From: Anaeromyxobacter soli
GTDB lineage: Bacteria; Myxococcota; Myxococcia; Myxococcales; Anaeromyxobacteraceae
DNA: 40,828 nt
Direction: 5' to 3'
Assembly (NCBI RefSeq): GCF_022808855.1
Contig: NZ_JAKZLF010000039.1
Span: forward strand, 1 to 40,828
The notes beneath the pieces are model-generated. The model was not told the DNA's origin and made no database searches. It saw only the letters and a program-made list of their open reading frames with translations. The position numbers and the translations under genes are program-made. Position 1 is the first letter of the stretch. Every line of letters starts with the position of its first letter. This document shows, in pieces, positions 10,390 to 18,158 of this stretch.

Positions 10390-10599
10390 ATGGAGAACGG
10401 CGGCAGCACCGTGTCGCACATGAGGCAAGGTGCGGGCGACATCGCCCAGGACGTACAGGATCGGATCGAGGAGCTCCGCGGGTACGCGGAGGACGCGGGC
10501 GAGATCGTCCGGAACTTCGCGCGCGAGCGCCCGGTCGCGGCGATCGCGATCGCCGCCGGGCTGGGCTTCGTGCTCGGCAGGCTCATGTCGCGGACCTGA
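10390..10599 (+). CDS. Small DUF883-like (ElaB/YqjD type) membrane-anchored protein
   Basis: 69 aa. An amphipathic, acidic N-terminal helix (AQDVQDRIEELRGYAEDAGEIV) is followed by a short basic stretch and a single C-terminal hydrophobic Gly/Ala segment ending in Arg (RERPVAAIAIAAGLGFVLGRLMSR). This is the layout of the ElaB/YqjD/YgaM family, C-tail-anchored inner-membrane proteins; the E. coli members are linked to stationary phase and ribosome association. ATG 10390 has GAGG seven bases upstream. It is followed by a related but longer protein. Confidence 0.7.
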   Translation: MENGGSTVSHMRQGAGDIAQDVQDRIEELRGYAEDAGEIVRNFARERPVAAIAIAAGLGFVLGRLMSRT

Positions 10600-10640
10600 G
10601 CGCGCCCATGGACGACCGAGGGACGAGGGGGGCGGGAGAC

Positions 10641-10973
10641 ATGGCGGCGATGGACGACATGAACGAGGTGGGCGAGACGCTGAAGTCGGTGAGCCGCCAG
10701 GCCCGCGACGCGGTGACGCGGTTCGCCGAGCAGGTCGAGCTCGAGCGGCACATGCAGGAGCGGCCGATGGCCGTCCTGGGGGTCGCCGCCGCGGCCGGGT
10801 TCGTCCTCGGAGGCGGGCTGTGGCCGGTCATGCGCCCGTTCGTGAAGGCGGCGGCGCGCGCGGCGCTCTCGCCCACGAACCTGATCGCGATCGGAGCCGC
10901 GCTCGGCGCCATGCGGGCCGCGAGCGGCGGCGACGAGATGTCGCAGGAGATCCCCGGAGCCGAGACGCACTAA
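10641..10973 (+). CDS. Small membrane protein, distant paralogue of the DUF883-like neighbour
   Basis: 110 aa from ATG 10641 (GAGGGG ten bases upstream); in-frame ATG 10608 would give 121 aa but has no ribosome-binding site. Residues about 8-40 form an amphipathic helix (VGETLKSVSRQARDAVTRF) and QERPMAVLGVAAAAGFVLGG mirrors the RERPVAAIAIAAGLGFVLGR segment of the preceding gene. A second hydrophobic stretch (NLIAIGAALGAMRAA) follows, so this version may cross the membrane twice. It could be an envelope-stress or membrane-spacing protein, probably made together with its neighbour. Function unknown. Confidence 0.6.
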   Translation: MAAMDDMNEVGETLKSVSRQARDAVTRFAEQVELERHMQERPMAVLGVAAAAGFVLGGGLWPVMRPFVKAAARAALSPTNLIAIGAALGAMRAASGGDEMSQEIPGAETH

Positions 10974-11056
10974 ACGGCCGAGCACGATTCGCGAACAGGC
11001 GAGTGAAACCCCGCGAGACCGCGTCGCAGTGGGGCTCGCTTGGGGTCGGAAGTTGA

Positions 11057-11072
11057 CCGCCCGGGAGGGCGG
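11057..11072 (+). promoter_or_regulatory. Inverted repeat next to a TTGACC box upstream of the STAS gene
   Basis: CCGCCC (11057-11062), a four-base loop and GGGCGG (11067-11072) overlap the end of TTGACC (11053-11058). A possible -10, TAGACG at 11081, is 22 bases from it, too far for a standard promoter. The repeat could be an operator or simply a stable GC hairpin. Confidence 0.25.
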
Positions 11073-11109
11073 CCACACCCTAGACGCTCGCAATCGCGAG
11101 GTGAACGAG

Positions 11110-11424
11110 ATGATGGACGTGACGCGAGGCGCGCACGGGGAGCTGGTCATTCGTATCGGTGGAACGTTCGACGGGCGGGCCGCGACGCGCCTCACCGGCT
11201 GGCTCGGCGAGATCCCCTCGAGCGACGCGCTCGTCGTCGACTTCTCGCAGGTGCGGGACTGCCAGGACTTCGGCCTCGCCGCCGTCGCGCGCGATCTCGC
11301 GCAGCGCGGCGAACGCCTCCAGCTCCGCGGCCTCACGCGCCACCAGCAGCGGATGCTCCGCTACTTCGGCCTGGATCTCCGCCTGCACGGAGAGCTTCAC
11401 GAAGAGGAAGAGGCGCTGGGGTAG
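11110..11424 (+). CDS. STAS-domain protein lacking the usual phosphorylatable serine
   Basis: 104 aa. ATG 11110 is preceded by GAGGTG six bases away. The fold is that of a single STAS domain: GELVIRIGGTFDGRAATRLTGWL, then ALVVDFSQVRDCQDFGLAAVA, then a final LRGLTRHQQRMLRYFGLD helix. In SpoIIAA-type anti-sigma antagonists the loop reads DSSG with the second Ser phosphorylated; here it is QDFG (about residues 52-55), so kinase control by that site is not possible. MlaB-like or other non-phosphorylated STAS roles fit better. It converges on the FrzS-like gene with only six bases between the stops. Confidence 0.75.
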   Translation: MMDVTRGAHGELVIRIGGTFDGRAATRLTGWLGEIPSSDALVVDFSQVRDCQDFGLAAVARDLAQRGERLQLRGLTRHQQRMLRYFGLDLRLHGELHEEEEALG

Positions 11425-11430
11425 GCCGCG

Positions 11431-12957
11431 CTACTCGCGAGGGGGCGCCGCGCGCGGGTCCTTCGCTCCCGGCTCCGCCGGCGCACCCTCGTCGAGGAGC
11501 TGCGCCGCGATCGCGAGCGCCTTGCGCACCTTGTCGCGCACCTTCTCGTCGCCCTTGATCTTCTGGTAGGCGCGGAGCACGCGCTCCTCGTTCTTGGCGT
11601 TCGCCGCCTCGAGCTCCTGCACGCGCTTGCGGAGCTCGACGGTGCGCTTCTCCGCCTCGCCGCGGGCGCCCTCGGCCTCTCCGCGCGCGACGACGAGGTC
11701 GGTCCGGAGCGCGTCGAGCTCCTGCTCGAGCGCCTCCGCGCGGGCGATCGCGCCGGAGGCCTTGGCGGACTCCTCGCCCTTGCGCCGCGCCTCGGCCTCG
11801 GCGAGCTCCGCGCGGCGCTCGGCGTCCGCCGCCCGGCGGCGCGCCTCGGCCGCGTCGCCCTCGGCGCGACGGGCCTGCGCCGAGAGCGCGTCGATCTTCT
11901 CGCGCGCGCCGGCGAGCGCGGCCTCCGCGTCGGCGGTTCGCGCGCGCGCGTCCTCGAGCTCGCGCTCGAGCCGCCCCACGTCGGCGCGGGCCGCGGAGCC
12001 GGAGGTCGCCGGCGCGGGCAGCTCGTCGAGGAGGGGGATGCCCGCGGCGCGGAGGAGGTCTGCGCTCGCGCCGCGGACGGGGGCGCGCGGAGCCGGCCGG
12101 GCCGCCCGGGCCGGCGCAGCGTCGTCCGGCCGGTCGTGCTCACGGAAGGGCGGGCGGTCGTCGTCGCCCTCGGGGAGCCCGAGCGAGTCCGGCCCGTCGG
12201 AGAGCGCGTCGAGCCCGAGCTCGGGCTCCCCGCCGTCCGCGGGCGCGCCGGTCTCGAGGACGCCGTCGTCGAGGCGGAACGGCTCGCCGTCCTCGGGCTG
12301 CGGCAGCCCGAGCTCCAGGTCGAGCCCTTCGTCCTCGCCCGCGGTCCGCGGGGCGGCGAGCTCCTCGAACGCGTCGTCGAGCAGGCGCAGCTCGTCGTCC
12401 GCGCCCGCGCTGCGCGGGCTCTCGACCGGCTCGTCCGGGAGCGCCGACAGGTCGAGCGCGGGGAGATCCTCCACCGGCTCGTTGGGGAGCGCCTCGAGGC
12501 CCATCGCGTCCTCGAGGCTCACGAGCTCCTCCTCCTCGAGATCGTCGGCCGGGCGCGGGATGTCGTACTCGTCTGCCGGCTCCGGCGCGCCGGCGACCCG
12601 AAGCACGGCGTCCACGAGCGCCTCGGTGGCGTACGGCTTGAAGAGGTACTCGTCGGCGCGGACCTTCAACGCGCGGTGCTTCTCGAACGTCTCCTCGGTG
12701 GCCTCCGCGCTCGTGAGCACGAGCGGGATCGACTTGAGGGCGTCGTCCTTCTTGAGCCGCTGGCAGACGAGGTAGCCGCTCATGCCCGGGAGCTCGACGC
12801 AGAGCACCACGGCCTGCGGGCCCCACTCGCGCGCGAGGTCGAGCCCCTCCTTGCCGTCCCCGGTGGCGCGGACCTCGAAGCCTTCGGACTCGAGGGCGTC
12901 GGTGAGCGCCGACGCGAGGGCGGCGTCGTTCTCGATGAGGAGGATCTTCGTGGGCAT
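11431..12957 (-). CDS. FrzS-like pseudo-receiver / coiled-coil protein
   Basis: 508 aa from ATG 12957. Residues 1-120 form a receiver-like domain that from memory resembles the Myxococcus xanthus motility protein FrzS (GYLVCQRLKKDDALKSIP and KHRALKVRADEY blocks). Residues about 130-320 are an acidic Pro/Glu/Asp linker and about 330-490 a long Ala/Glu/Arg coiled coil. The phospho-acceptor position is Cys53 (VVLCVELPGMSG) rather than Asp, and the usual acidic pair is Glu-Asn, so ordinary phosphorylation is excluded; FrzS is also an atypical receiver. FrzS moves between cell poles and acts in type IV pilus motility. That role here is inference. It lies downstream of an ECF sigma/anti-sigma pair. 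Confidence 0.75.
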   Translation of the reverse strand: MPTKILLIENDAALASALTDALESEGFEVRATGDGKEGLDLAREWGPQAVVLCVELPGMSGYLVCQRLKKDDALKSIPLVLTSAEATEETFEKHRALKVRADEYLFKPYATEALVDAVLRVAGAPEPADEYDIPRPADDLEEEELVSLEDAMGLEALPNEPVEDLPALDLSALPDEPVESPRSAGADDELRLLDDAFEELAAPRTAGEDEGLDLELGLPQPEDGEPFRLDDGVLETGAPADGGEPELGLDALSDGPDSLGLPEGDDDRPPFREHDRPDDAAPARAARPAPRAPVRGASADLLRAAGIPLLDELPAPATSGSAARADVGRLERELEDARARTADAEAALAGAREKIDALSAQARRAEGDAAEARRRAADAERRAELAEAEARRKGEESAKASGAIARAEALEQELDALRTDLVVARGEAEGARGEAEKRTVELRKRVQELEAANAKNEERVLRAYQKIKGDEKVRDKVRKALAIAAQLLDEGAPAEPGAKDPRAAPPRE

Positions 12958-13009
12958 CGCGCGTTCCGGGAGGGGCGGGACGGGGCGCGGCGATGAGGCA
13001 ACCGCGCGG

Positions 13010-13036
13010 AAAAGGCTGGGAAACTCTACCCCAGCC
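13010..13036 (-). terminator. Intrinsic terminator of the sigma/anti-sigma operon
   Basis: Read on the minus strand, GGCTGGG, a nine-base loop and CCCAGCC form a perfect 7-bp stem followed directly by TTTT (complement of 13010-13013). It begins 23 bases beyond the anti-sigma stop codon. This is the only hairpin with a T-tract that I found in the window. Confidence 0.6.
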
Positions 13037-13050
13037 CGGGCGCGGATCAA
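13023..13050 (-). promoter_or_regulatory. Putative promoter of the FrzS-like gene, overlapping the terminator
   Basis: On the minus strand: TTGATC (13050-13045), 16 bases, TAGAGT (13028-13023). The -10 box lies in the loop of the terminator palindrome. The predicted start near 13016 leaves a leader of about 59 bases to ATG 12957. Confidence 0.4.
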
Positions 13051-13059
13051 AATGCGCGG

Positions 13060-13890
13060 CTAATGAGAGGCGTCGGCCTGCGCAGTCTGGACGAGATCGA
13101 AGAGCTGAGCTTCGTCGAGGTCGGAGACGAGGGAGTAGACGATCTCGTCCTGGCGCCAGACCGCCACGTTGTAGCCGCGGGCGGTCGCGATCTTGACCTT
13201 GTGCGGCCCGATCTTCACCTCGCGCCCGGACGCGTCGAACCGGCCGTCGGGATCGTCGACGATGAACAGGCCGGCCTGGCCGCGGGGGAGCTGGTAGCGG
13301 ATGTAGGCGGCCGGCCACGCGCCGATGTGCGACAGGCGCGCGCCCAGCACCTGCACGCCGGCGGCGCGGAAGCGTGGCGGAGCCGGGTTGAAGTCGAGCT
13401 TCCCGGCGAACCAGCCGGGGATGCCGCTCTCGGGATCGGTGAAGGTCACCTCGAGCGGGAGCTCGCGGTGGTGCTTGCGGATCGCGTCCTCCAGGAGCGG
13501 GCTGCCGCCGTGGCCGAGGGGATCGAGCCAGAGCACGAGCAGGACGCCCGCGACGCAGGCGGCGAGGGTGGCGATCGGGATGGGCGCGAGGGCGCGGCGC
13601 CAGAGCGGCTTGCGGCGGCGCGCGAGGGCCCCCTCGATGCGGGTGCGGAGCGCGGGCGGGGCGCGGCCGGAGGGTGCGTCCTCACCGAGCGCCTCGCGGA
13701 GCTTCGCGCGCAGCGCGGCGCGCATCCGGGCCTGCCGCTCGACGAGCGCGCGGCAGCGCGGGCACGCGGCGAGGTGGACGTCCATCTCGGACCGCTCGCG
13801 CTCGTCGAACTCGCGGTCGAGGTACGGATCGACCGAGCGCTCGACGTCGCTGCATTCGAGGGCCGCGATGAGCGTGGGTTCGATCGCCAT
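13060..13890 (-). CDS. Anti-sigma factor with zinc-binding N-terminal domain
   Basis: 276 aa. The N-terminal 50 residues carry the zinc-binding anti-sigma motif H39-x3-C43-x2-C46 (HLAACPRC) after a helix with ECSDVERSVDPYLD. A basic region is followed by one transmembrane helix (about 103-125, IATLAACVAGVLLVLWL) and a periplasmic domain of about 150 residues ending in WRQDEIVYSLVSDLDEAQLFDL. It lies 20 bases after the ECF sigma gene on the same strand, so it should hold that sigma factor at the membrane and release it on an envelope or redox signal. The signal itself cannot be read from the sequence. Confidence 0.9.
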   Translation of the reverse strand: MAIEPTLIAALECSDVERSVDPYLDREFDERERSEMDVHLAACPRCRALVERQARMRAALRAKLREALGEDAPSGRAPPALRTRIEGALARRRKPLWRRALAPIPIATLAACVAGVLLVLWLDPLGHGGSPLLEDAIRKHHRELPLEVTFTDPESGIPGWFAGKLDFNPAPPRFRAAGVQVLGARLSHIGAWPAAYIRYQLPRGQAGLFIVDDPDGRFDASGREVKIGPHKVKIATARGYNVAVWRQDEIVYSLVSDLDEAQLFDLVQTAQADASH

Positions 13891-13910
13891 GGGCGCGTTC
13901 CGCCGGGGCC

Positions 13911-14549
13911 TTACGCCGACTTGCCGCGGCGCTTCCGATACGTCTCGAGGTCGATGCTGCCGTCTTCCCCGACCTCCTGCAGCACGCCCGAGACCACCGC
14001 GTAGCTCGCGAGCGCCTTCTGGAGGAGGCGCCGCCCGCGGTACAGGCGGCTCATGACGGTGCCCACCGGGACGTCCAGGATCTCGGCGATCTCCTTGTAC
14101 GAGAACTCCTGGAGGTCCGCGAGGATCACGACGAGCCGGAAGTCGATGGGGAGCGAGTCGACGGCCTTGAGCACGTCGTCGGACAGCAGCCGGTCGAAGA
14201 AGTACTGCTCCGGGTTCGCGGCGAACTCCGCCGCCTCCCTCGACACGAACCGCTCGTGCACGGCGTCGCGCTCGGATCCCTCGACGATGTTCCGCTCCTT
14301 CACCGACCGCCGGTAGCGGTTGATGAAGGTGTTCGTCAGGATCTTGAACAGCCAGGCCTTCATGTTGGTTCCTCGCTCGAACTTCTCGAAGAACCGGTAG
14401 GCCCGCAGGAACGTGTCCTGGACGAGATCCTCCGCGTCGCGGTCGTTCTTGGTGAGCCGGAGGGCCGCGGAGTACAGCGGGTCGAGGTGCTTGAGCGCGA
14501 GCTCCTCGAACTCGCCACGCGTGAGATCGGTCTGTCTCAGATCGAACAT
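13911..14549 (-). CDS. ECF RNA polymerase sigma factor (RpoE-like)
   Basis: 212 aa. Region 2 spans about residues 20-85 ([28 protein letters not shown] and the -10-recognition [16 protein letters not shown]), a variable linker follows, and region 4 is at about 125-180 ([26 protein letters not shown] with the helix-turn-helix [14 protein letters not shown]). The ATG at 14549 has GGGAG a few bases upstream. It is the first gene of an operon with its anti-sigma factor. An ECF-like promoter could be GGAAT (complement of 14645-14649), 17 bases, CGTT (complement of 14624-14627), which would allow self-regulation; this is weak. Confidence 0.95.
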   Translation of the reverse strand: MFDLRQTDLTRGEFEELALKHLDPLYSAALRLTKNDRDAEDLVQDTFLRAYRFFEKFERGTNMKAWLFKILTNTFINRYRRSVKERNIVEGSERDAVHERFVSREAAEFAANPEQYFFDRLLSDDVLKAVDSLPIDFRLVVILADLQEFSYKEIAEILDVPVGTVMSRLYRGRRLLQKALASYAVVSGVLQEVGEDGSIDLETYRKRRGKSA

Positions 14550-14885
14550 CAGGGGTTCGTGTCTCCCACCCGGGTTCTATTCCGCTCGTCCGTGCTCCGC
14601 TTCCCTCGTACCACGACCCAGGGAACGAGCAGCCGGCCGAAACGATTCCCGCGCCTCACCCCCGCGCCCGGTCGCCAGGGGTGCATGCAGTCGAGATGAC
14701 GGAAAGGACCCGCGAATTCTAATCGGCCCTGAGGGGGTACGCATGCCTCCGAGGCGCGAGCCGGAGCGGAGGCACGGGCGCGGAGGCGGGCGCCTGGCCG
14801 GCCGCCTGCGTGGTATGACCGCGGGCCGCGAGATCGTACCCTCCGCCCGGGCGACGCCGCGCGCCACGCTTAGATAGAACGCCGA
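14550..14885. other. 336-base divergent intergenic region, sigma factor / radical SAM
   Basis: No convincing gene. It holds the sigma gene's leader (GGGAG before its ATG), a TTCCCT/AGGGAA inverted repeat at 14601-14606 and 14620-14625, a possible ECF promoter on the minus strand (see the sigma entry), an unusually AT-rich patch at 14711-14723, and a TAGATAGAAC stretch at 14871-14880 that could be the -10 region of the radical SAM gene on the plus strand. Confidence 0.5.
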
Positions 14886-16220
14886 ATGCCGAAGCTCCTC
14901 TTCGCGGACGACCGCGGAAACGTCTACGACCACCCCGAGCTCGACGCCGCCGTGCGGAGCGGCGACGAGATCCTCGCGACGCGCGAGCGCCCGCTCGACC
15001 TCCCCGAGGGGGCGTCCCTCTGCATGCTCCCGGGCCGGCGGCCCGTGGGCCTCGATCCGGCGACGGGCGAACCGATCGTCCTCCACGAGGTCAAGATCGG
15101 GCGCAGGAGGGTGAAGCCGCACGCCGTGGGCGCCACCTTGCCGCCGGGGTACACGCGGACGTTCCTGCCAGCCGCGGCCAGGGCGGCCCTCCCCACGACC
15201 GGCGAGGCGCCGATCCTCCCGCAGTGGGCGTACACGGCCGCGGCCCTCGGCGCGCGCGGTCCCGTCGCGTGGGCCCTGCACACGGATCGCCGGAGCCACT
15301 GGAGCCCGGCCGCGCACTCGACCGAGGAGCTCCCCGACCTCGTCGCGCGCACGCTCGAGGAGTCCGACAACCCCATCTACCGGCAGCTCGCGCGCTGCGC
15401 GCTCGAGTGGCGCTGCTTCACCGCGCAGAACACGTTCTACGGCCGGGACGAGGGGGCGATCCCGGCGTCGGCGTCGTGCAACGCCTCGTGCGTCGGCTGC
15501 CTCTCCGAGCAGCAGGAGGGGATGCCGCCCTCGAGCCACGAGCGGATCGCGCAGGCGCCGACCGCGGACGAGATGGCGGAGGTGGCCCTGCGCCACCTCG
15601 CGCGCGCGACGGGGCACGTGATGGTGAGCTTCGGCCAGGGCTGCGAGGGGGAGCCGCTCACGCGCTGGAAGGAGATCGAGCGGGCGCTCCGGCGCGTGCG
15701 GGCGGAGACTCCGCGCGGCTCGCTGCACGCGAACACGAACGGCTCGCTCCCGGCCGCGCTCGGGAAGCTCTGCGACGCGGGGCTCGACTCGGTGCGGATC
15801 TCGACGAACTCGGCCTCGCCCGACCTGTACGCGGCGTACTACCGCCCGAGCGGCTACGGCCTCGAGGACGTCGTGCGCTCGCTCCACGTCGCGAAGGCGA
15901 AGGGCGCGTACGTCGCGCTGAACCTGCTCACCTTCCCGGGCGTCACCGACCGCGAGGGCGAGGCGGAGCGGCTGTGCCGGCTCGTCGCCGAGACGGGTGT
16001 GGACCAGGTCCAGACGCGGCCGCTCGCGCTCGATCCGGACGTCTACGCGGAGCTCGCGCGAGGCCGCGGCGGGGCGGGACGCGCCCTCGGGATCCGGCGA
16101 CTCGTGGCCGAGCTGAAGGCGGCGCGGCCGGGGCTCGTCGTGGGGAACTTCTCACGCGCGCGCGAGGAGCGCGCGCGCACGGGCCGGCGCGCGAGGCGCG
16201 CCAGGGCGGAGGCGCGATGA
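14886..16220 (+). CDS. Radical SAM protein with long N-terminal domain
   Basis: 444 aa. The [4Fe-4S] motif CNASCVGC (Cys198, Cys202, Cys205; CX3CX2C) sits unusually far in, after about 190 residues of unrecognised sequence. The SAM-binding GQGCEGEPL block, HANTNGS and DSVRISTNSA strands of the partial TIM barrel follow. It has no extra C-terminal Cys cluster of SPASM type, and ends in an Arg/Ala-rich basic tail that suggests nucleic acid contact. The TGA overlaps the ATG of the RlmI-like methyltransferase (ATGA), implying coupled translation and perhaps a joint RNA-modification role. No ribosome-binding site is seen; TAGATAGAAC lies just upstream. Substrate unknown. Confidence 0.85.
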   Translation: MPKLLFADDRGNVYDHPELDAAVRSGDEILATRERPLDLPEGASLCMLPGRRPVGLDPATGEPIVLHEVKIGRRRVKPHAVGATLPPGYTRTFLPAAARAALPTTGEAPILPQWAYTAAALGARGPVAWALHTDRRSHWSPAAHSTEELPDLVARTLEESDNPIYRQLARCALEWRCFTAQNTFYGRDEGAIPASASCNASCVGCLSEQQEGMPPSSHERIAQAPTADEMAEVALRHLARATGHVMVSFGQGCEGEPLTRWKEIERALRRVRAETPRGSLHANTNGSLPAALGKLCDAGLDSVRISTNSASPDLYAAYYRPSGYGLEDVVRSLHVAKAKGAYVALNLLTFPGVTDREGEAERLCRLVAETGVDQVQTRPLALDPDVYAELARGRGGAGRALGIRRLVAELKAARPGLVVGNFSRAREERARTGRRARRARAEAR

Positions 16221-17443
16221 GGGCAGTCGGCAGCGCGGTGCGCGGCGAGGCGGAGCTGGAGCTGCGCAAGGACCTCGCGCGCCACCTGCGCGCGGGCCAT
16301 CCGTGGGTGTTCCGCAAGGCTGTGGAGCGGGCGCCGAAGGGGCTCCCCGCGGGCGCCATCGTGGACGTGACCGAGGAGGGGCGGTTCGTCGCGCGCGGCT
16401 ACTACGATCCGCACTCCGCCATCTCCGTGCGGATCCTGACGCGGGAGCCCGCCGAGGCCATCGACGCGGCGTACTGGCGCCGCCGGATCGCGCGCGCGAT
16501 CGCGCTCCGGCGCGAGCTCGTCCACGGCACGACCGGCTTCAGGCTCGTGCACGGCGAGTCGGACGGGCTGCCCGGCGTCGTGGCGGATCGCTACGACACC
16601 TTCGCGGTGCTGAAGCTCTACTCCGCCGGCCTCACCCCCCACCGCGCGGCGATCGTGGAGGCGCTGCGGGCGGAGGCCGAGGGGCTCGCCGGCGTGTTCG
16701 GACGGGACGAGATCCCGCGCGACGACCTCGACGACGCCGACGCCGGGGCGCCGCAGGGCCGCGTCCTGTGGGGCGCGGAGCCGCCGGAGCGGATCGCCTA
16801 CGACGAGCACGGGATGCAGGTGCTCGTGGACGTGCGGCGCGGGCAGAAGACCGGCCACTTCCTCGACCAGCGCGAGAACCGCCGCCGCGTGCGCGCGCTC
16901 GCAGCGGGGCGGCCGGAGGCGCTGAACCTGTTCAGCTACACGGGAGGCTTCTCGGTCGCGGCCGCGCTCGGCGGCGCGCGTCACGTCGTGTCGGTGGACG
17001 TGGACAGGGACGCCATCGCGCTCGCGCGCGAGAACTTCCGCGCGAACGGCCTCGACCCGGCCGATCACGCGTTCGCGACCGAGGACGCGTTCGAGCTGCT
17101 CGCCCGGTACAAGCGGGAGGGCCGCCGGTTCGATCTCGTCGTCTGCGATCCCCCGGCGTTCGCGAAGTCGCAGAAGGCGGTCGACGCCGCGCTCGCGGGC
17201 TACGCGTCCCTGAACCGCGCCGCGCTCGCCGTGCTCGCCCCGGGCGGCCTGCTCGTCACCGCGAGCTGCTCCGCGCGCGTCTCGGCCGAGCAGTTCACCG
17301 AGGCGGTGAAGGAGGCCGCGTACAAGGCGAAGCTGGAGCTGCAGCTCGTCGAGGAGACGCGGCAGACCCCGGACCACCCGGTGTCCCTCCAGTTCCGGGA
17401 GGGGCGATACTTGAAGTGCCTCGTGCTGCGGCGGGTGGGGTAG
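16217..17443 (+). CDS. RlmI-like class I SAM-dependent rRNA methyltransferase
   Basis: 408 aa from ATG 16217, in the ATGA overlap with the radical SAM gene. The N-terminal PUA-like RNA-binding domain (about 1-80, LARHLRAGHPWVFRKAVE) and the central EEHAD-like domain precede a Rossmann methyltransferase with NLFSYTGGFSVAAALGGA near 236 and the catalytic CDPPAFAKS near 310. This is the layout of RlmI, which makes m5C1962 in E. coli 23S rRNA; the exact target here is inferred from family. GQKTGHFLDQRENR is a strong RlmI-family block. A hexanucleotide repeat follows the stop. Confidence 0.9.
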   Translation: MRAVGSAVRGEAELELRKDLARHLRAGHPWVFRKAVERAPKGLPAGAIVDVTEEGRFVARGYYDPHSAISVRILTREPAEAIDAAYWRRRIARAIALRRELVHGTTGFRLVHGESDGLPGVVADRYDTFAVLKLYSAGLTPHRAAIVEALRAEAEGLAGVFGRDEIPRDDLDDADAGAPQGRVLWGAEPPERIAYDEHGMQVLVDVRRGQKTGHFLDQRENRRRVRALAAGRPEALNLFSYTGGFSVAAALGGARHVVSVDVDRDAIALARENFRANGLDPADHAFATEDAFELLARYKREGRRFDLVVCDPPAFAKSQKAVDAALAGYASLNRAALAVLAPGGLLVTASCSARVSAEQFTEAVKEAAYKAKLELQLVEETRQTPDHPVSLQFREGRYLKCLVLRRVG

Positions 17444-17448
17444 GGGGC

Positions 17449-17478
17449 GGTCGAGGTCGGGGTCGCGGTCGCGGTCGC
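17449..17478 (+). repeat. Five-unit hexanucleotide tandem repeat (GGTCGN)
   Basis: Units GGTCGA, GGTCGG, GGTCGC, GGTCGC, GGTCGC run without gaps in the 59-base gap between two convergent genes. Three units are identical, so the tract could vary in copy number between strains. Confidence 0.9.
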
Positions 17479-17502
17479 GGGTTCTGCTACCGGCGGACCC
17501 CC

Positions 17503-18087
17503 TCAACCCCTCCCGATCCACTCCACCGCCCTCCGCCCCATCTCCGGCAGCCCCGCCCGGAAGAGCGCGTCCGCGTCCGGCACCGTGTCCACCTGCGCTC
17601 CCTCGCACTCCCCGGTCTGCACCCGCGCGCCGTGCTCCGGGACGAGCACGAGCACGCGCGCGCCGGCCGCCGGGCGCGGCGCGCGCTCCGGGGCGACGAG
17701 CACGAGCCGCGCGAGCTCGGGACGCGCCGCCGCGAGGGCGAGCGCGGTCTCGCAGCCGGACCCCACCCCCGCGAGCGCGATGGATCCACCGGCGGTCTCG
17801 GCGAGGTGTCGCAGCGCGGCGAGGGCGTCGTCGAGCGCGCGCGCGGGATCCGGCGCGCCCTGCGAGGCGCCGACGCCCCGGTGCTGGAACCTGAGCGAGG
17901 GGTGCCCCGCGCGCGCCGCGCTCCAGGCGAGCTCGGCCACGGGCGGCGCGTCCATGCCGCCGCCGCCGAGGGGCGGGCAGACGAGCAGCGCCGGGCGGCG
18001 TGACCCGCGGTGATAGAGCGCCTCGAGCACGAGCCCCTGCACGTCCACGAGCGCGGGCCGCTCCAGGAACTGGCCGGTCATGACCAT
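17503..18087 (-). CDS. Small alpha/beta-hydrolase-like protein
   Basis: 194 aa from ATG 18087 (a second ATG two codons on is also possible). The order of segments suits a short alpha/beta hydrolase of the S33/DLH kind: LLVCPPLGGGGMDAPPV oxyanion-type loop, LRFQHRGVGASQG, then ALAGVGSGCETALALAA as the nucleophile elbow. The elbow reads V-G-S-G-C rather than GxSxG, and the only His near the C-terminus is in VPEHGARVQ, so the catalytic triad may be altered or lost. The next gene upstream on this strand is a hybrid kinase whose stop is 72 bases away. Substrate unknown. Confidence 0.7.
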   Translation of the reverse strand: MVMTGQFLERPALVDVQGLVLEALYHRGSRRPALLVCPPLGGGGMDAPPVAELAWSAARAGHPSLRFQHRGVGASQGAPDPARALDDALAALRHLAETAGGSIALAGVGSGCETALALAAARPELARLVLVAPERAPRPAAGARVLVLVPEHGARVQTGECEGAQVDTVPDADALFRAGLPEMGRRAVEWIGRG

Positions 18088-18158
18088 GCGGAGGCGATTG
18101 TAGCCGCGGCGCCGGGGCGACGCGCAGCGCGCGCGCCCGGGCGGCCCGGAGCGGCGCG

